Assembly: GCF_034313965.1 (NCBI RefSeq)
Contig: NZ_JAVIWQ010000002.1
Span: 3,720,001 to 3,784,000 of the forward strand
Direction: 5' to 3'
From: Herbaspirillum sp. RTI4
GTDB taxonomy: Bacteria; Pseudomonadota; Gammaproteobacteria; Burkholderiales; Burkholderiaceae_D
DNA: 64,000 bases
Shown here piece by piece: positions 52,658 to 62,657 of the stretch. Each line of letters starts with the position of its first letter. Position 1 is the stretch's first letter. The translations under genes and the position numbers were made by a program. The notes beneath the pieces are model-generated. The model was not told where the DNA came from and did no database searches. It saw nothing but the letters and a program-made list of their open reading frames with translations.

Positions 52658-55174
52658 TCAGAACAGATAGCGCAAATGCACGCCCACGGTTTGCGCCAGA
52701 TAGCCGGAGGATTTTTCCGCTGTGTATTTGGCCGTCAGCGTCAGATTTTGCCGGTGCAACAGTGCGGCACCCAAGGTCACTACCGCCGTATTGGCAGCAG
52801 AGGTGGGCCCGACGCCGGTAAATTTAGTCACCCCAGTATTATCGACCGCAAAGCTGGACACCGATTGCTGGCCTTTGGTGCGGTATTCACGACGCCAGAC
52901 CAGTTGCGCCGAAGGCGTCAGTACGCCGTATTCGGTGTCGAAATCACTCGCCACCTGCGCCCCCAGATCGCTTTTAATCGAGGTGATTTTTGCGGCATCC
53001 ACACTGAGTTCGGCACCGCTGGTGCCGGTTTCCGTATAGCCGTTGCTGCGCAGGGTGCTGTACGTCAGCCCCGTCAGCGGTGTCAGCGTGAGGTTTTGTC
53101 CGCCCGCATTGAGTTTGAGCGGATAGCCCGCCTGTACCGAAGCGACTGTTTGTATACCGTTGTATTGACCATTCGCGCTGGCGAGATAATTCGCCACGTT
53201 GATGACGCGCTGGGTGGTGTATTCGTGCTGTACCACGCCACCCGAAACGTCGATGTACCACGGATCACCGCTGTAAGACGCATAGCCAATCACGCCGTAG
53301 GAGGTGACATGGCTGCCGCTACCGCTGTTGTCATCGCGGCTGGCGACGGAGGTATTGGCATAGCTGACTAAGCCACCAAACCGGAATTGATCCATTACTG
53401 GTGCATCCGCACCGATGAGCAATCCGTTGTAACCGGATTGATATCCGCTCACGCCCTGCCGCATATTTTGAGTAGATTGGCCGCCGAATACGTGGCCCCA
53501 TACCGCGTTAGAACCAGTTTTTTGCTCGCCTGTCGACTTGGAAATTGAGCTGTCCGATGAGCGAGCGCCGCCCATGAGTCCCGGTATATTAGTGAGGTCA
53601 GAGCCCGCAGTGAGTGCCGTCATATTATTGAGATCAGCACTCGCCTGTTGCCCTGCGCCCTGCATGGAAGCCGAGCTGCCTGAGCTGCCTGAGCTGCCTG
53701 AGCCGCCCGAACTACGCAAGCCCCCAATGTGCGCCGACACATCACTGAGCACGGCCTGCGTCGAAGAAGCCGAAGCTTGTGTCGCCGCTACCGCGCTGGC
53801 AGCGGGACTCAGTTGCGCACCCAATTTATTTTCCAGCGCCGATCCGCCGGTAAGCGCGCCAGCAATAATGGCCAGATTCAGATTGTTCAGATCCAGCAGT
53901 CCCTGATTAATACCGTTGTAGTTGGACACCCCATTGAGCGAGGCTCCTGCATCGGGTGTAACGCTTGGCAGGACCGTAACGGGGGGCGTAGTACCCAGGC
54001 TCAATCTAAGCGCGCCTTGTCCACCGGCCCCAGTGGTCGTAACATGCTCCGCAGTAACCCCTCCCACCCATCCGGGCACAGTGATCACCAAGCTACTGAC
54101 GTTGTACTGCGAGCCCGTCCCTATCGGCGAAATCAACACCGCAAATTTATCGCCCGCGACGAATGGTATGCCTCCCGTACTGCGCACTAGCTTGATGCCG
54201 GAGCCTGGCGTAAGCGTAACGGCGCCACTCACCAACAAAACACCATCCGTAGCGGGGTTGTTACCTTCCACATCAACGATCAGACTGGCCCCGGCACCCT
54301 GAGAATAACTACCGGTGATGGTGATGCGAGACTTGATCATGAGCGCCGCACCGATATTGTTGACCGTTTTGGAGCCTGCATAAATAGCATCATTGAGAAA
54401 TGTGTTGCCGCTAATGAAATTGATGTTGGTATTAAGATCGTAATTACTAATCAAACCGATGGTACCGCCATTGCCGGTCAGGGTTCCCATCGTCGTCCCG
54501 GTGCCGCCGACAATGTTCAGGTCGCCATTTACATATTTAATGTTACCGGCAATAGTGCCAGTGTTAGTAATCGTGCCCATTGTCCCGTACATAGAATTTT
54601 CAAGGGCATTCACTGTCCCGGTAATCAATCCACTGTTGCTGAGCGTCCCTATAATGCCGTCATTGAGAATCCCTGTTGGCCCGCTGATGGTGCCACTATT
54701 ATTGATGGACGTAATCCTGCCAGTGGCGTTGTTACGGATACCTGCGTCGTTGGATCCCCCGATCTGACCGCTGTTGATAAGTGTGCCTATCGTCCCGCTA
54801 TTGGTGATCCCATACCCACCGAAGATGGTTCCGGTATTCGTCAGCGTGCTGGTGTTAACTAAATAAGCATTATTGATACCAACGCTGTACGGATCCGCAT
54901 TGCCAATAATCGCTCCGGAATTTGTGATCGCGCCAGCAAATCCTGCCATGACAGACAAGGCATAGCTGCCAACAGTGCCGCTAACAGTGACACCACTATT
55001 GACAATGTAATTACTGACCGTGTTATCAATAGTGACGCTACTTGCCGTATCGGTGGTTTGCACCAGGTCTGCGGCAAATGCGGGGGCCATTGCTGCCATG
55101 CAGGAACTTAATGCAATGACCAGCGTTTTCATACGACCCATCGACGATGGTGCCTTGCAATTTTTTGTTGTCAT
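52658..55174 (-). CDS. Type V autotransporter with Asn/Gly-rich passenger
   Basis: An 838-residue autotransporter. A signal peptide ends MAPAFAADL. The passenger (about 36-480) is built of short repeats such as NTGTI, NSGTIxG and NSGxI that predict a right-handed beta-helix. A Ser/Gly linker (SGGSGSSGSSGSS, from 9-base repeats at 53673-53708) leads to a C-terminal beta-barrel (about 560-838) starting VWGHVFGGQ and ending in LRYLF, with the terminal Phe needed for outer-membrane insertion. No protease triad is evident, so it is probably an adhesin or surface protein. It stands alone with a long AT-rich upstream region. Confidence 0.92.
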   Translation of the reverse strand: MTTKNCKAPSSMGRMKTLVIALSSCMAAMAPAFAADLVQTTDTASSVTIDNTVSNYIVNSGVTVSGTVGSYALSVMAGFAGAITNSGAIIGNADPYSVGINNAYLVNTSTLTNTGTIFGGYGITNSGTIGTLINSGQIGGSNDAGIRNNATGRITSINNSGTISGPTGILNDGIIGTLSNSGLITGTVNALENSMYGTMGTITNTGTIAGNIKYVNGDLNIVGGTGTTMGTLTGNGGTIGLISNYDLNTNINFISGNTFLNDAIYAGSKTVNNIGAALMIKSRITITGSYSQGAGASLIVDVEGNNPATDGVLLVSGAVTLTPGSGIKLVRSTGGIPFVAGDKFAVLISPIGTGSQYNVSSLVITVPGWVGGVTAEHVTTTGAGGQGALRLSLGTTPPVTVLPSVTPDAGASLNGVSNYNGINQGLLDLNNLNLAIIAGALTGGSALENKLGAQLSPAASAVAATQASASSTQAVLSDVSAHIGGLRSSGGSGSSGSSGSSASMQGAGQQASADLNNMTALTAGSDLTNIPGLMGGARSSDSSISKSTGEQKTGSNAVWGHVFGGQSTQNMRQGVSGYQSGYNGLLIGADAPVMDQFRFGGLVSYANTSVASRDDNSGSGSHVTSYGVIGYASYSGDPWYIDVSGGVVQHEYTTQRVINVANYLASANGQYNGIQTVASVQAGYPLKLNAGGQNLTLTPLTGLTYSTLRSNGYTETGTSGAELSVDAAKITSIKSDLGAQVASDFDTEYGVLTPSAQLVWRREYRTKGQQSVSSFAVDNTGVTKFTGVGPTSAANTAVVTLGAALLHRQNLTLTAKYTAEKSSGYLAQTVGVHLRYLF
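53673..53708. repeat. Nine-base tandem repeats in the autotransporter gene
   Basis: Three copies of GAGCTGCCT and one variant (GAGCCGCCC) encode the Gly-Ser linker between passenger and barrel. Copy number can vary without a frameshift. Confidence 0.8.
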
Positions 55175-55882
55175 AAGTCCGCCATGGCTTAGTTGAATAT
55201 AAGTTAATATAAATAAATATTATTAATAAACAATATAAGTACGCTTAATTCAATTCAATTTAACACGACGTAGTTAATAATTACATTAACCAACATTAAA
55301 ATTTAATTATTTAATTACATAGATGAAATATTAATAATTTAAAATTAATAAAAACCATTCTTAATGTTTATTTTTTTAATATTTATTATCTTTAATGCTT
55401 CTCAAATTCAAACAATTAATTTTGTCCGATGAGAAACATTTCCCTCGCCATCACAAATAGTGTTGGTGGTGTAAGGGAGATCGTTTACGTCCCGACTCTC
55501 ATGCCTGGCATCCTGTTTTTGCGCTATAACAGCGTTGCGAGGGAGCGCTGATGGCACGGAAAATAAACGACCTCAGACGGCATTGACCGCACCTCGACAT
55601 GACGGATGATCAGCGGGAATATTGCAAAAAAAATCATCTAAAAGCGAGATGCCGCATGAGGAAAATCCTGTTTTTCAGCAAGCGTTATGCGTGCCTATTT
55701 TTGTACCGGCATAACAACATGCCTCAGCCGAATGCGCGAGCGCGCAAGTCGATGAAAAAATGCTTTGAATTATTTCTTGGCATCGGGAAATTCAAACAAA
55801 TACACATTAATCATTTCACCAGATCCTTTTCCCGGTGGATTAAAACGCCCCGGCATGACAACCCTCTCCATGCAGATTGGCT
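55175..55882. other. AT-rich upstream region of the autotransporter gene
   Basis: About 700 bases, very AT-rich from 55195 to 55430, with short repeats of TTAATAA type. It probably contains the autotransporter promoter. Two overlapping plus-strand frames between 55599 and 55886 have no family likeness and are not called. Confidence 0.4.
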
Positions 55883-56215
55883 ATGAAATTAAACAATGTA
55901 GCCGTCTATTTTTTAGCTTTACCCTCATTGAATTCCATTGCACAAGACCAGACTGCTTTTAAAAAACTCTCCGGTAGTTACTCCATTCATGACGGTGAAT
56001 TGGGCGATACCTCTCCACCCACAGCCCAAGATAAAAAACTCGCTATTGAGCTCGATAAGCAATCTTCCAAAAACATGTTCGATGCGATTGGCCCATACCG
56101 CACAGGAGGCGAATTTCTCTCTACGCGACGCCCTGTTTTTGCCAGCGACATAAAGCACTCGCACGCTGTTTTACGCATACAATCTGGTCTACTTTGCGGT
56201 CAGGCGTTTTCCTGA
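55883..56215 (+). CDS. Small exported hypothetical protein, possibly frameshifted at its end
   Basis: A 110-residue ORF starting with a signal-like MKLNNVAVYFLALPSLNSIA and continuing AFKKLSGSYSIHDGELGDTS, then AQDKKLAIELDKQSSKNMFDAIGP. The body looks like a small periplasmic protein. From about residue 72 the frame becomes Arg/Ser-rich and loses protein character, so a frameshift near 56095 may have removed the true C-terminus. I do not recognise the family. It lies just upstream of the ParB-like gene. Confidence 0.4.
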   Translation: MKLNNVAVYFLALPSLNSIAQDQTAFKKLSGSYSIHDGELGDTSPPTAQDKKLAIELDKQSSKNMFDAIGPYRTGGEFLSTRRPVFASDIKHSHAVLRIQSGLLCGQAFS

Positions 56216-56234
56216 TCACTCACAGGAGAAAACC

Positions 56235-56855
56235 ATGCAACGCGCCCAACCGCAACTCATTACGACCCGACTCGACAAACTGCATCCGACGCAGATTACG
56301 GTGGGCAAGCTGGAAGTCACGCTCAAGCGCAAGCAATGGGGTGCGCTCGGCAAAAGTGCGCGCGCCACGACCTTGTCCAGCCACTGGTTTCCCGCCGTTG
56401 CCGGCCCGGACAGCAAGTACTACATCCTCGACCATCATCATTTCGGTCTGGCCTTGCTGGAAGAAGAGGTCAAGACCGTCAATGTGATGTTGATGAAGGA
56501 CCTGTCCTGGCTGGCACCGCCCAAATTCTGGGGCGTGATGGATCATCATCAATGGGTGCATCCCTACGATGGAGAAGGTTTGCGCCGCGATTTTTCTGCC
56601 GTCCCCCATCATCTGACGCATTTGCACGACGATCCCTATCGCAGTCTGGCCGGGGAACTGCGCCGCGCAGGTGGTTTTGCCAAGGATGTGACGCCGTTCA
56701 GTGAATTTTTATGGGCCGATTATTTGCGCGATCTGGTGGACGCCAGCCAGATCGAAAACGACTTCGAGAAAGCGCTGACAAAAGCAAAAAAAATAGCGCG
56801 CTCTCAGGATGCGCGCTATCTGCCGGGCTGGTGCGGTGTGATGGTTGCCAACTAA
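56235..56855 (+). CDS. ParB-like (ParBc_2 type) protein
   Basis: A 206-residue protein of the putative ParB-like nuclease family: LDKLHPTQITVGKLEVTLKR followed by the YYILDHHHFGLALLE motif and a C-terminal domain with FSEFLWADYLRDLV. It lacks the DNA-binding domain of chromosome-partitioning ParB, so a partition role is unlikely; its function is unknown. AGGAGA lies before the ATG. The stop directly precedes the start codon of the SulP transporter gene (TAAATG), which suggests coupled translation and a linked role. Confidence 0.82.
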   Translation: MQRAQPQLITTRLDKLHPTQITVGKLEVTLKRKQWGALGKSARATTLSSHWFPAVAGPDSKYYILDHHHFGLALLEEEVKTVNVMLMKDLSWLAPPKFWGVMDHHQWVHPYDGEGLRRDFSAVPHHLTHLHDDPYRSLAGELRRAGGFAKDVTPFSEFLWADYLRDLVDASQIENDFEKALTKAKKIARSQDARYLPGWCGVMVAN

Positions 56856-58550
56856 ATGTCGGCCTCGCTCCCGCAACCTGCCGCGACGACCAATCCCGGA
56901 CGTCTTTCCTGGCCCGATATCGTGGCGGGTTTGTCGCTGGCCGGTTTGCTGTTGCCGGAAGCGGTGGCGTATTCCGGCATTGCCAATCTGCCGCCGCAAG
57001 CCGGTGTGATTGCGCTGTTCGCCGGACTGGTCTGTTATGGCTTGATGGGAACCAGCCGCTTTGCCATCGTGTCGGCAACCTCCTCTTCCGCTGCGGTGCT
57101 GGCGGCGGCATCGGCGTCGATGGCGGCCGGCGACAATACCCTGCGTCTGACCATGGCGATTGGCATGGTCATGCTGACCGGACTTTTTTTCCTGCTGGCC
57201 GGACTGGCGCGCATCGGCAGTGTCTCGGACTTCATCGCCAAACCGGTTTTGCGCGGCTTTTCCTTCGGGCTGGCCTTGGTCATCATTTTCAAGCAACTGG
57301 CCGGTGTCGTGGGCGTCTATCCGCAACATGCCGACCTGATCCGCTTCACGCTGGAGTTATTCGAGCGGACGGCGACGTGGAACTGGATGGCAGGGGCGGT
57401 CACGCTGGCGACGCTGGCTTTGCTGTTTCTGTTTGCGCGCATACCGCGTCTGCCGGGCGGTTTGCTGGTCATTATTCTCGGCATTGCTGCCGGAAAGTGG
57501 CTGCATCTGGAGCAGTACGGCATCGGCATGGTCGGTGCTATCGCGTTGCCACTGAGCGCGCCCGCGCTGCCGGGATTGGCTTATTCGCAGTGGCTGCGAC
57601 TGGGCGAAGTCAGCGTGGCGCTGGTGCTGATTTTATATGCAGAGTCCTACAGTTCTATTCGCAGTTTTGCCATCAAACACGGCGATGGTATTTCCCCCAA
57701 TCGCGATTTGCTGACTTTGGGAGCGGCCAATATTGTGTCGGGGTTGTTTCATGGCATGCCGGTGGGCGCAGGCTATTCCGCGACGGCGGCCAATGAAGCG
57801 GCCGGTGCGCAATCGCGCTGGGCTGGATGGACGGCGGCGTTCACGCTATTTTTGATCGTGCTGACGATGTTGCCCGCCATTGCCCTGACGCCGAACCCGG
57901 TTCTGGCGGCAATTGTGATCCATGCCGTCGGCCATACTTTGCGCCCGGCGGTATTCCGCCCCTATTTCTTGTGGCATCGCGACCGGCTGCTGATTGTCGC
58001 CTCGGTGCTGGGCGTATTGCTGTTGGGTGTGCTGGATGGTTTGCTGGCGGCTATTGCGGTCAGTCTGCTGATGCAATTGCGACGCCTGTCGGAATCTTCG
58101 GTGACGGTGCTGGGTCGGCTCAATCAGGGTCATGATTTTGTCAGTAAAACCCTTCATCCTGATGCGCAGGCCATTGCCGGCATGCTGATTCTGCGGCCAG
58201 AGACCAGTATTTTCTTTGCGAATGCGGAGCGCGTGCTAGGGCAAGTGCGGGGTCTGATGGAGGCGGCGGGAGAGAGCGTCCATACCCTTGTTCTGAGTCT
58301 GGAAGAGTCGCCGGATCTGGATAGTTCTAGCGTGGAAGCACTGGTGGATTTCTGTGCGGCTATGCAGGCGCAACACAAGCATTTGCTGTTCGCCCGCTTG
58401 AAAGCGCCCGTGCAGCAGGTGCTGGGACGGGCGGCGATAGCGGGCTTGCCGACGGCGGCCCTGTCCGATCTGAGTGTGGATGACGTGGTCGGTCTTGCCG
58501 ACAAACTTTATCCAAGAAGTACTTCTGCGGGACGCATTACGACCGCTTAG
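56856..58550 (+). CDS. SulP-family anion transporter with STAS domain
   Basis: A 564-residue SLC26/SulP transporter. The N-terminal part gives about 12-14 membrane helices with SLAGLLLPEAVAYSGIANLP, the family start, and SAGYSATAANEAAGAQS-like residues (GAGYSATAANEAAGAQSR). Residues about 440-550 form a STAS domain (LVLSLEESPDLDSSSVEALV). It could carry sulfate, bicarbonate or organic anions into the cell. It is translationally coupled to the ParB-like gene, with no base between stop and start. Confidence 0.93.
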   Translation: MSASLPQPAATTNPGRLSWPDIVAGLSLAGLLLPEAVAYSGIANLPPQAGVIALFAGLVCYGLMGTSRFAIVSATSSSAAVLAAASASMAAGDNTLRLTMAIGMVMLTGLFFLLAGLARIGSVSDFIAKPVLRGFSFGLALVIIFKQLAGVVGVYPQHADLIRFTLELFERTATWNWMAGAVTLATLALLFLFARIPRLPGGLLVIILGIAAGKWLHLEQYGIGMVGAIALPLSAPALPGLAYSQWLRLGEVSVALVLILYAESYSSIRSFAIKHGDGISPNRDLLTLGAANIVSGLFHGMPVGAGYSATAANEAAGAQSRWAGWTAAFTLFLIVLTMLPAIALTPNPVLAAIVIHAVGHTLRPAVFRPYFLWHRDRLLIVASVLGVLLLGVLDGLLAAIAVSLLMQLRRLSESSVTVLGRLNQGHDFVSKTLHPDAQAIAGMLILRPETSIFFANAERVLGQVRGLMEAAGESVHTLVLSLEESPDLDSSSVEALVDFCAAMQAQHKHLLFARLKAPVQQVLGRAAIAGLPTAALSDLSVDDVVGLADKLYPRSTSAGRITTA

Positions 58551-58603
58551 CTTGTACTAAGCGGCACCAGTCCACCTTATCCAGGCCTGAAAAAATCCGG
58601 CTC

Positions 58604-59134
58604 TCAGCTCGGTTTGCGGAATTCGTTTTCTACCCAGACCGTTGCGCTGGCGCGGGTTAAGTTGAAATTCGGCGGCACACTCACTCGTGCCAGTTCTGTC
58701 CCGTCTTCATCCTGCGCGCTCAGTTGGGCGGAGGGATCGTCTTCATCGGGTGTGATGTCGAGCGTGATGGTGAAGCTCTTGCTTTGTGCGGTCGTTATCG
58801 TGACGCTCTTGTGCAGCATGGCGTGCAGTTGTTGTTCGTGCCGACGGCGGAATTCCGATGCGGTCTTGACCAGCGTGTTGAAAGCGGCGGTATCGAGCGG
58901 CTTGGGGTTTTTCTTGTCGCGGCCCATGGTCCAGGGGCCGACCAGTGCCGGCTCCTGCTCACCATCCTTGATCATTTCAACGGCCCATCCTTCTTCGTTG
59001 TCGTTCCTGATGATGCGGGCGGTCCAGCCGACGTCTATCCATAAGCGTGCTTCGTAGGTGGCACCGGTTTCGCTACCGGATTCGTCCTCGGGCGCGTCTT
59101 GCAAATCGGGGGAGGAGGCAGGGGAGTTGGTCAT
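58604..59134 (-). CDS. Conserved-looking protein of unknown function
   Basis: A 176-residue, acidic, soluble protein with no signal peptide or membrane segment. The N-terminal 25 residues are Ser/Glu/Asp-rich; the rest has balanced composition with WIDVGWTARIIRNDNEEGWA, GPWTMGRDKKNPKPLD and a C-terminal VWVENEFRKP. Good codon pattern suggests a real gene. I do not recognise the family. It converges with the SulP gene and lies downstream of the chemoreceptor gene region. Confidence 0.65.
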   Translation of the reverse strand: MTNSPASSPDLQDAPEDESGSETGATYEARLWIDVGWTARIIRNDNEEGWAVEMIKDGEQEPALVGPWTMGRDKKNPKPLDTAAFNTLVKTASEFRRRHEQQLHAMLHKSVTITTAQSKSFTITLDITPDEDDPSAQLSAQDEDGTELARVSVPPNFNLTRASATVWVENEFRKPS

Positions 59135-59299
59135 TTCTTGTACGCGGATGGCAAGAGGGGAAACCAGCAATTTTACTGTATTTATATACAGCAGTACGAG
59201 CTATTTTCATTCGCTCGATTGGTTTGCGGAAAAGGGGGACGCACTTCGCCCCCCCCCCTTCCCCAGCCCGCATCAAAAATGCAGGGCTAGGGTCAAACC

Positions 59300-60892
59300 C
59301 TAGACTGAAGCGCGCGCCTCACCGAACTTGAACAGCGAAAATACTTGCGTCAGTTTTTCAGTCTGCCGCGCCAGACTGGAAGACGATGCGGCTCCCTCGC
59401 CGACCAGGCTGAGGTTGCTGTGCGTGACTTGTTCCATTTGCGTAATGGCAATATTGACCTGATCGATGCCGTTGCTTTGCTCTGAACTGGCCGAAGTGAT
59501 TTCGCCCATGATGGTGGTGACGCGCTGCACTGAATTCACGACGTCCTTCATGGTGTTGCCGGCATCGGCGACCAGATTGGTGCCAGCCTTGATTTTGTCG
59601 ACGGTTTCGTTAATCAGCGTTTTTATTTCTTTTGCCGCACTGGCAGAGCGTTGCGCCAGATTGCGGACTTCGGTCGCTACCACCGCGAATCCACGCCCTT
59701 GTTCGCCGGCCCGGGCCGCTTCCACGGCGGCGTTCAAGGCGAGGATGTTGGTTTGGAACGCGATACTGTCGATCAGTCCGATGATGTCCACAATCTTAGT
59801 GGAAGCCGCACTGATCTCAGTCATCGTGGCGCCGACGGCCATCACGGCATCGCCTCCCTTGACCGCAATGACGGAGGAAGAGTGGGCCAATTCGTCCGCC
59901 TGCACGGCGCTGTGGGCATTTTGTTTGACGGTGGCGGCGAGCTGCTCCATCGTTGCGGCGGTTTCTTCCAGACTGGAGGCCTGTACTTCGGTGGTCTGCG
60001 ACAGGTGCAGATTGCCTTCCGCCATATCTCTGATCGAGCTGTTGATGGAATGTACGTTCAGATTGACGTCGCCGATAATCGACTTCAAATTCAGTTTCAG
60101 CTGCTGCAAGGCGCGCAATAACATTCCCATGTCATCCGTCCTTTCAGACTCGAACTGAATGGTGAGGTCACCACCGGCCAGCGCCGATACTGCCTCGTTG
60201 GCTAGCCGGATAGGCTTGACCGTTGCGTCGTGCAAGATTTTCCAGACATACAAAGTCAATCCTATGCAGGCGGCTGTGAGCAGCAGGCCGACGCTGTCCG
60301 AACCACCGTTGAGCCGGTGCAGCGCAGCGCTTGCTAATGGATTCTGCAACAGAAATAAGGCCGCCAGACTCAACATGCAGCACGATAACTTGGTACTGAG
60401 CGAGATGGCGCGCGCCTTGATCAGCAGTCGGGGCAAGCCTGAGGCGACTACTGCGCCGTTATAGATAATCCGTTTGCCTGCTTTGCCTTGCCGGAATTCA
60501 CGATAGGCTTGTCCGGCACCTTCGACCTGCGCCCGGCTGGGCTTGGTGCGCACGGACAAATAGCCGACGACGGCGCCGCGATCCCGGACCGGCGTGACGT
60601 TGGCATAGACCCAGTAGAAGTCGCCATTCTTGCAGCGATTTTTGACCACGCCGCTCCATGGCTTGCCGGCCTTGAGGAAACTCCACATATCGGCGAAGGC
60701 TTCTGTCGGCATATCGGGATGACGGACGATATTTTGCGGCGCGCCCAGCAGTTCCTGCTCCGAAAAACCGCACACCGTGGCGAAATAGGGATTGACGTAG
60801 GTGATGTTGCCCTGAAGATCGGTCTCGGAAACGATGGATTCGTTTTCTTCCAGAAGGTATTCAATCTCTGTTACCGGCAAGTTCATGCGCAT
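59300..60892 (-). CDS. Aer-like PAS-containing chemoreceptor
   Basis: A 530-residue methyl-accepting protein. An N-terminal PAS domain (residues about 8-115, with [21 protein letters not shown] and [13 protein letters not shown]) resembles that of Aer, which binds FAD and senses redox state. Two membrane segments follow (about 175-230), then HAMP and the signalling domain with the tip [33 protein letters not shown] spread over about residues 385-418. It should steer flagellar motility through CheA/CheW. GGAG lies eight bases before the ATG at 60892; the open frame upstream is ignored. An FNR-type box lies in the upstream gap. Confidence 0.92.
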   Translation of the reverse strand: MRMNLPVTEIEYLLEENESIVSETDLQGNITYVNPYFATVCGFSEQELLGAPQNIVRHPDMPTEAFADMWSFLKAGKPWSGVVKNRCKNGDFYWVYANVTPVRDRGAVVGYLSVRTKPSRAQVEGAGQAYREFRQGKAGKRIIYNGAVVASGLPRLLIKARAISLSTKLSCCMLSLAALFLLQNPLASAALHRLNGGSDSVGLLLTAACIGLTLYVWKILHDATVKPIRLANEAVSALAGGDLTIQFESERTDDMGMLLRALQQLKLNLKSIIGDVNLNVHSINSSIRDMAEGNLHLSQTTEVQASSLEETAATMEQLAATVKQNAHSAVQADELAHSSSVIAVKGGDAVMAVGATMTEISAASTKIVDIIGLIDSIAFQTNILALNAAVEAARAGEQGRGFAVVATEVRNLAQRSASAAKEIKTLINETVDKIKAGTNLVADAGNTMKDVVNSVQRVTTIMGEITSASSEQSNGIDQVNIAITQMEQVTHSNLSLVGEGAASSSSLARQTEKLTQVFSLFKFGEARASV

Positions 60893-61520
60893 AGGGATGC
60901 TCCGTTTGAATACATGGACCGAATATCGATCGCTAAAGCGCTTCCGATGAAGTGTGGCGGGCGATCTAAGCGCAGGGGAAAGCGTCAACCATCATTGCTT
61001 GCGGTGAGCGTTACCACCGGGGAATTCCGCTGGGAAATTCCACTGCGCAGTCCCTTAATCAGAGCGTCCTTAACAAATGAATTGCTTGCAATGCCTTGAT
61101 GCTCTGGCTGCCGTTTTAGCTGCCGCTTTGGCTACTTTTATCAATACTTTTTAAGCGCTGGTGGCGCATGCGTTTGTATTTTTACTTCCGGGCGTCACAG
61201 GGTTATGATTGTAATCATCAATAATTCTATGAGTATTGATATAGATCAACTATTTCTCTACAATCAACGGAATATCCATCGCCAGATTTCTACCTTTTAA
61301 AGGTATTTTCAGTGGTGGCAGTTCGCTTATTTAATTGCGATTTAAACAACTTTATTTCGATTCATGCTCATCCCACATTTACCTAATCCACGCACCGGGC
61401 TTACGCTCTGCCTCGGTGTAAGCGCATGACTTCCCCCTTGGAACCGCCCACCGCACAGCCCACCGAAGCCCCCTGCAATCTCCTCTGCACGCCCACCCCC
61501 AATCCCCCGCTGATCTGTTC
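60893..61520. promoter_or_regulatory. Divergent gap between chemoreceptor and chromate-transporter genes, with FNR-type box
   Basis: The gap holds TTGATATAGATCAA (61236-61249), a perfect match to the FNR/Anr consensus, and a palindrome ATGATT-GT-AATCAT at 61205-61218. An unused ATG at 61426 begins a Pro-rich frame that ends at 61520. Either flanking gene could be oxygen-controlled. Confidence 0.6.
61236..61249. promoter_or_regulatory. FNR/Anr-type box
   Basis: TTGAT-ATAG-ATCAA matches the FNR consensus exactly on both half-sites. It lies about 280 bases before the chromate-transporter start and about 350 before the chemoreceptor start. Confidence 0.7.
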
Positions 61521-62039
61521 ATGACCTTTACCCTGCTCGCCCTGCAAGGCTTCGGCGGCGTGCTGGCGATCGTCCAGCGCGAACTGGTGGAGCGAAAGCA
61601 ATGGATGACCAACGAAGAGTTTGTGGAGGAGTGGTCGGTCGCGCAGATCATGCCGGGTCCTAACGTGGTCAATATTGCGCTGATGATTGGTGGACGTTAT
61701 TTCGGCGTGCGCGGTGCGCTGGCGGCGCTGGCCGGTCTGCTCTGTTTCCCGCTGGTGCTGGTGTTGCTGCTGTCGTTCGGTTACACACAAATTGCCGCCT
61801 ATCCGGGCGTGGCGGGCGCATTGCGCGGGATGGGGGCGGTGGCGTCGGGTCTGATCGGCGGTGCAGGCTTGAGAATGATCGTGGCGCTGCGCCGCAATGT
61901 AATGGGTCCGGTGGTGTGCGGTGTCCTCACCATTCTTGGCTTTGTCGCCACCGCATTGCTGCGGCTGCCGCTGGGTTATGTGCTGCTGGTGGTAGGCGGT
62001 TTCGCCTGTGTCTACTCCTATCGCGGTCTGAATTCATGA
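61521..62039 (+). CDS. Chromate transporter half (CHR family), first gene
   Basis: A 172-residue CHR-domain membrane protein: TLLALQGFGGVLAIVQRELV, the conserved VAQIMPGPNVVNIALMIGGRYFG and several further helices. Short CHR proteins act as antiparallel pairs that export chromate or related anions. The residues encoded just before the ATG (PADLF) also fit the family, and an ATG in another frame at 61426 heads a Pro-rich leader, so the true start or a small frameshift there is unclear. The second half follows with a 4-base overlap. Confidence 0.85.
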   Translation: MTFTLLALQGFGGVLAIVQRELVERKQWMTNEEFVEEWSVAQIMPGPNVVNIALMIGGRYFGVRGALAALAGLLCFPLVLVLLLSFGYTQIAAYPGVAGALRGMGAVASGLIGGAGLRMIVALRRNVMGPVVCGVLTILGFVATALLRLPLGYVLLVVGGFACVYSYRGLNS

Positions 62040-62617
62040 GCGCCTCTGTCGTCATGATCGCAGCGCACGAGTGGTGGCAGCTGTTTTCGCATTACGTTTT
62101 GCTGTCGATGCTGTCGATTGGCGGGGCGATTAGCACCGTCCCCGAAATGCACCGTTATCTGGTCGATCAGCATCACTGGCTCAGCGATGCGGATTTCAAT
62201 GCCTCCATCGCTATCGCGCAGGCGGCGCCTGGTCCGAATCTGTTGTTTGTGGCGCTAATGGGCTGGAAAATCGGTTTGAACAGCGGTGGATTGGGTAACG
62301 CGCTTTTGGGGGCATCCGTCACCATGCTGGGCATCCTCTTGCCAAGCAGCACCATTACTTATCTCGCGGCGCGCTGGGGACACACCAACCGTAATGTCCG
62401 CGCAGTGCGCGCGTTCAAACAGGGCATGGCTCCGCTGGTGATTGCCCTGCTGCTCTCCACCAGCTGGATACTGGCCACCGCGCATCACGATATTCCGCGC
62501 GAATGGCCGCTTTGGCTGATCTCTGCCTGTACTGCGCTGATCGTCTGGCGGACGCGGATTCATCTCTTGTGGCTGCTTGCCATCGGCGCATTGCTGGGCT
62601 GGTTCGGCATACTTTAA
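62036..62617 (+). CDS. Chromate transporter half (CHR family), second gene
   Basis: A 193-residue CHR-domain protein starting at the ATG that overlaps the previous stop (ATGA). Motifs are LLSMLSIGGAISTVPEMHRYL, then IAQAAPGPNLLFVALMGWKIG. It is the partner of the first half; the two together resemble a full-length ChrA. The opposite membrane orientation expected for such pairs cannot be judged by eye. Function could be chromate, sulfate or another oxyanion. Confidence 0.88.
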   Translation: MSASVVMIAAHEWWQLFSHYVLLSMLSIGGAISTVPEMHRYLVDQHHWLSDADFNASIAIAQAAPGPNLLFVALMGWKIGLNSGGLGNALLGASVTMLGILLPSSTITYLAARWGHTNRNVRAVRAFKQGMAPLVIALLLSTSWILATAHHDIPREWPLWLISACTALIVWRTRIHLLWLLAIGALLGWFGIL

Positions 62618-62657
62618 AGAATCTCTTGTCCAGTACCGCGACCAGTGTCGTGACTCA

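Noticed and set aside
61427..61790. Minus-strand ORFs over the first chromate-transporter half
   Set aside because: Antisense to a gene with clear CHR motifs; Gln/Arg-rich shadow frames.
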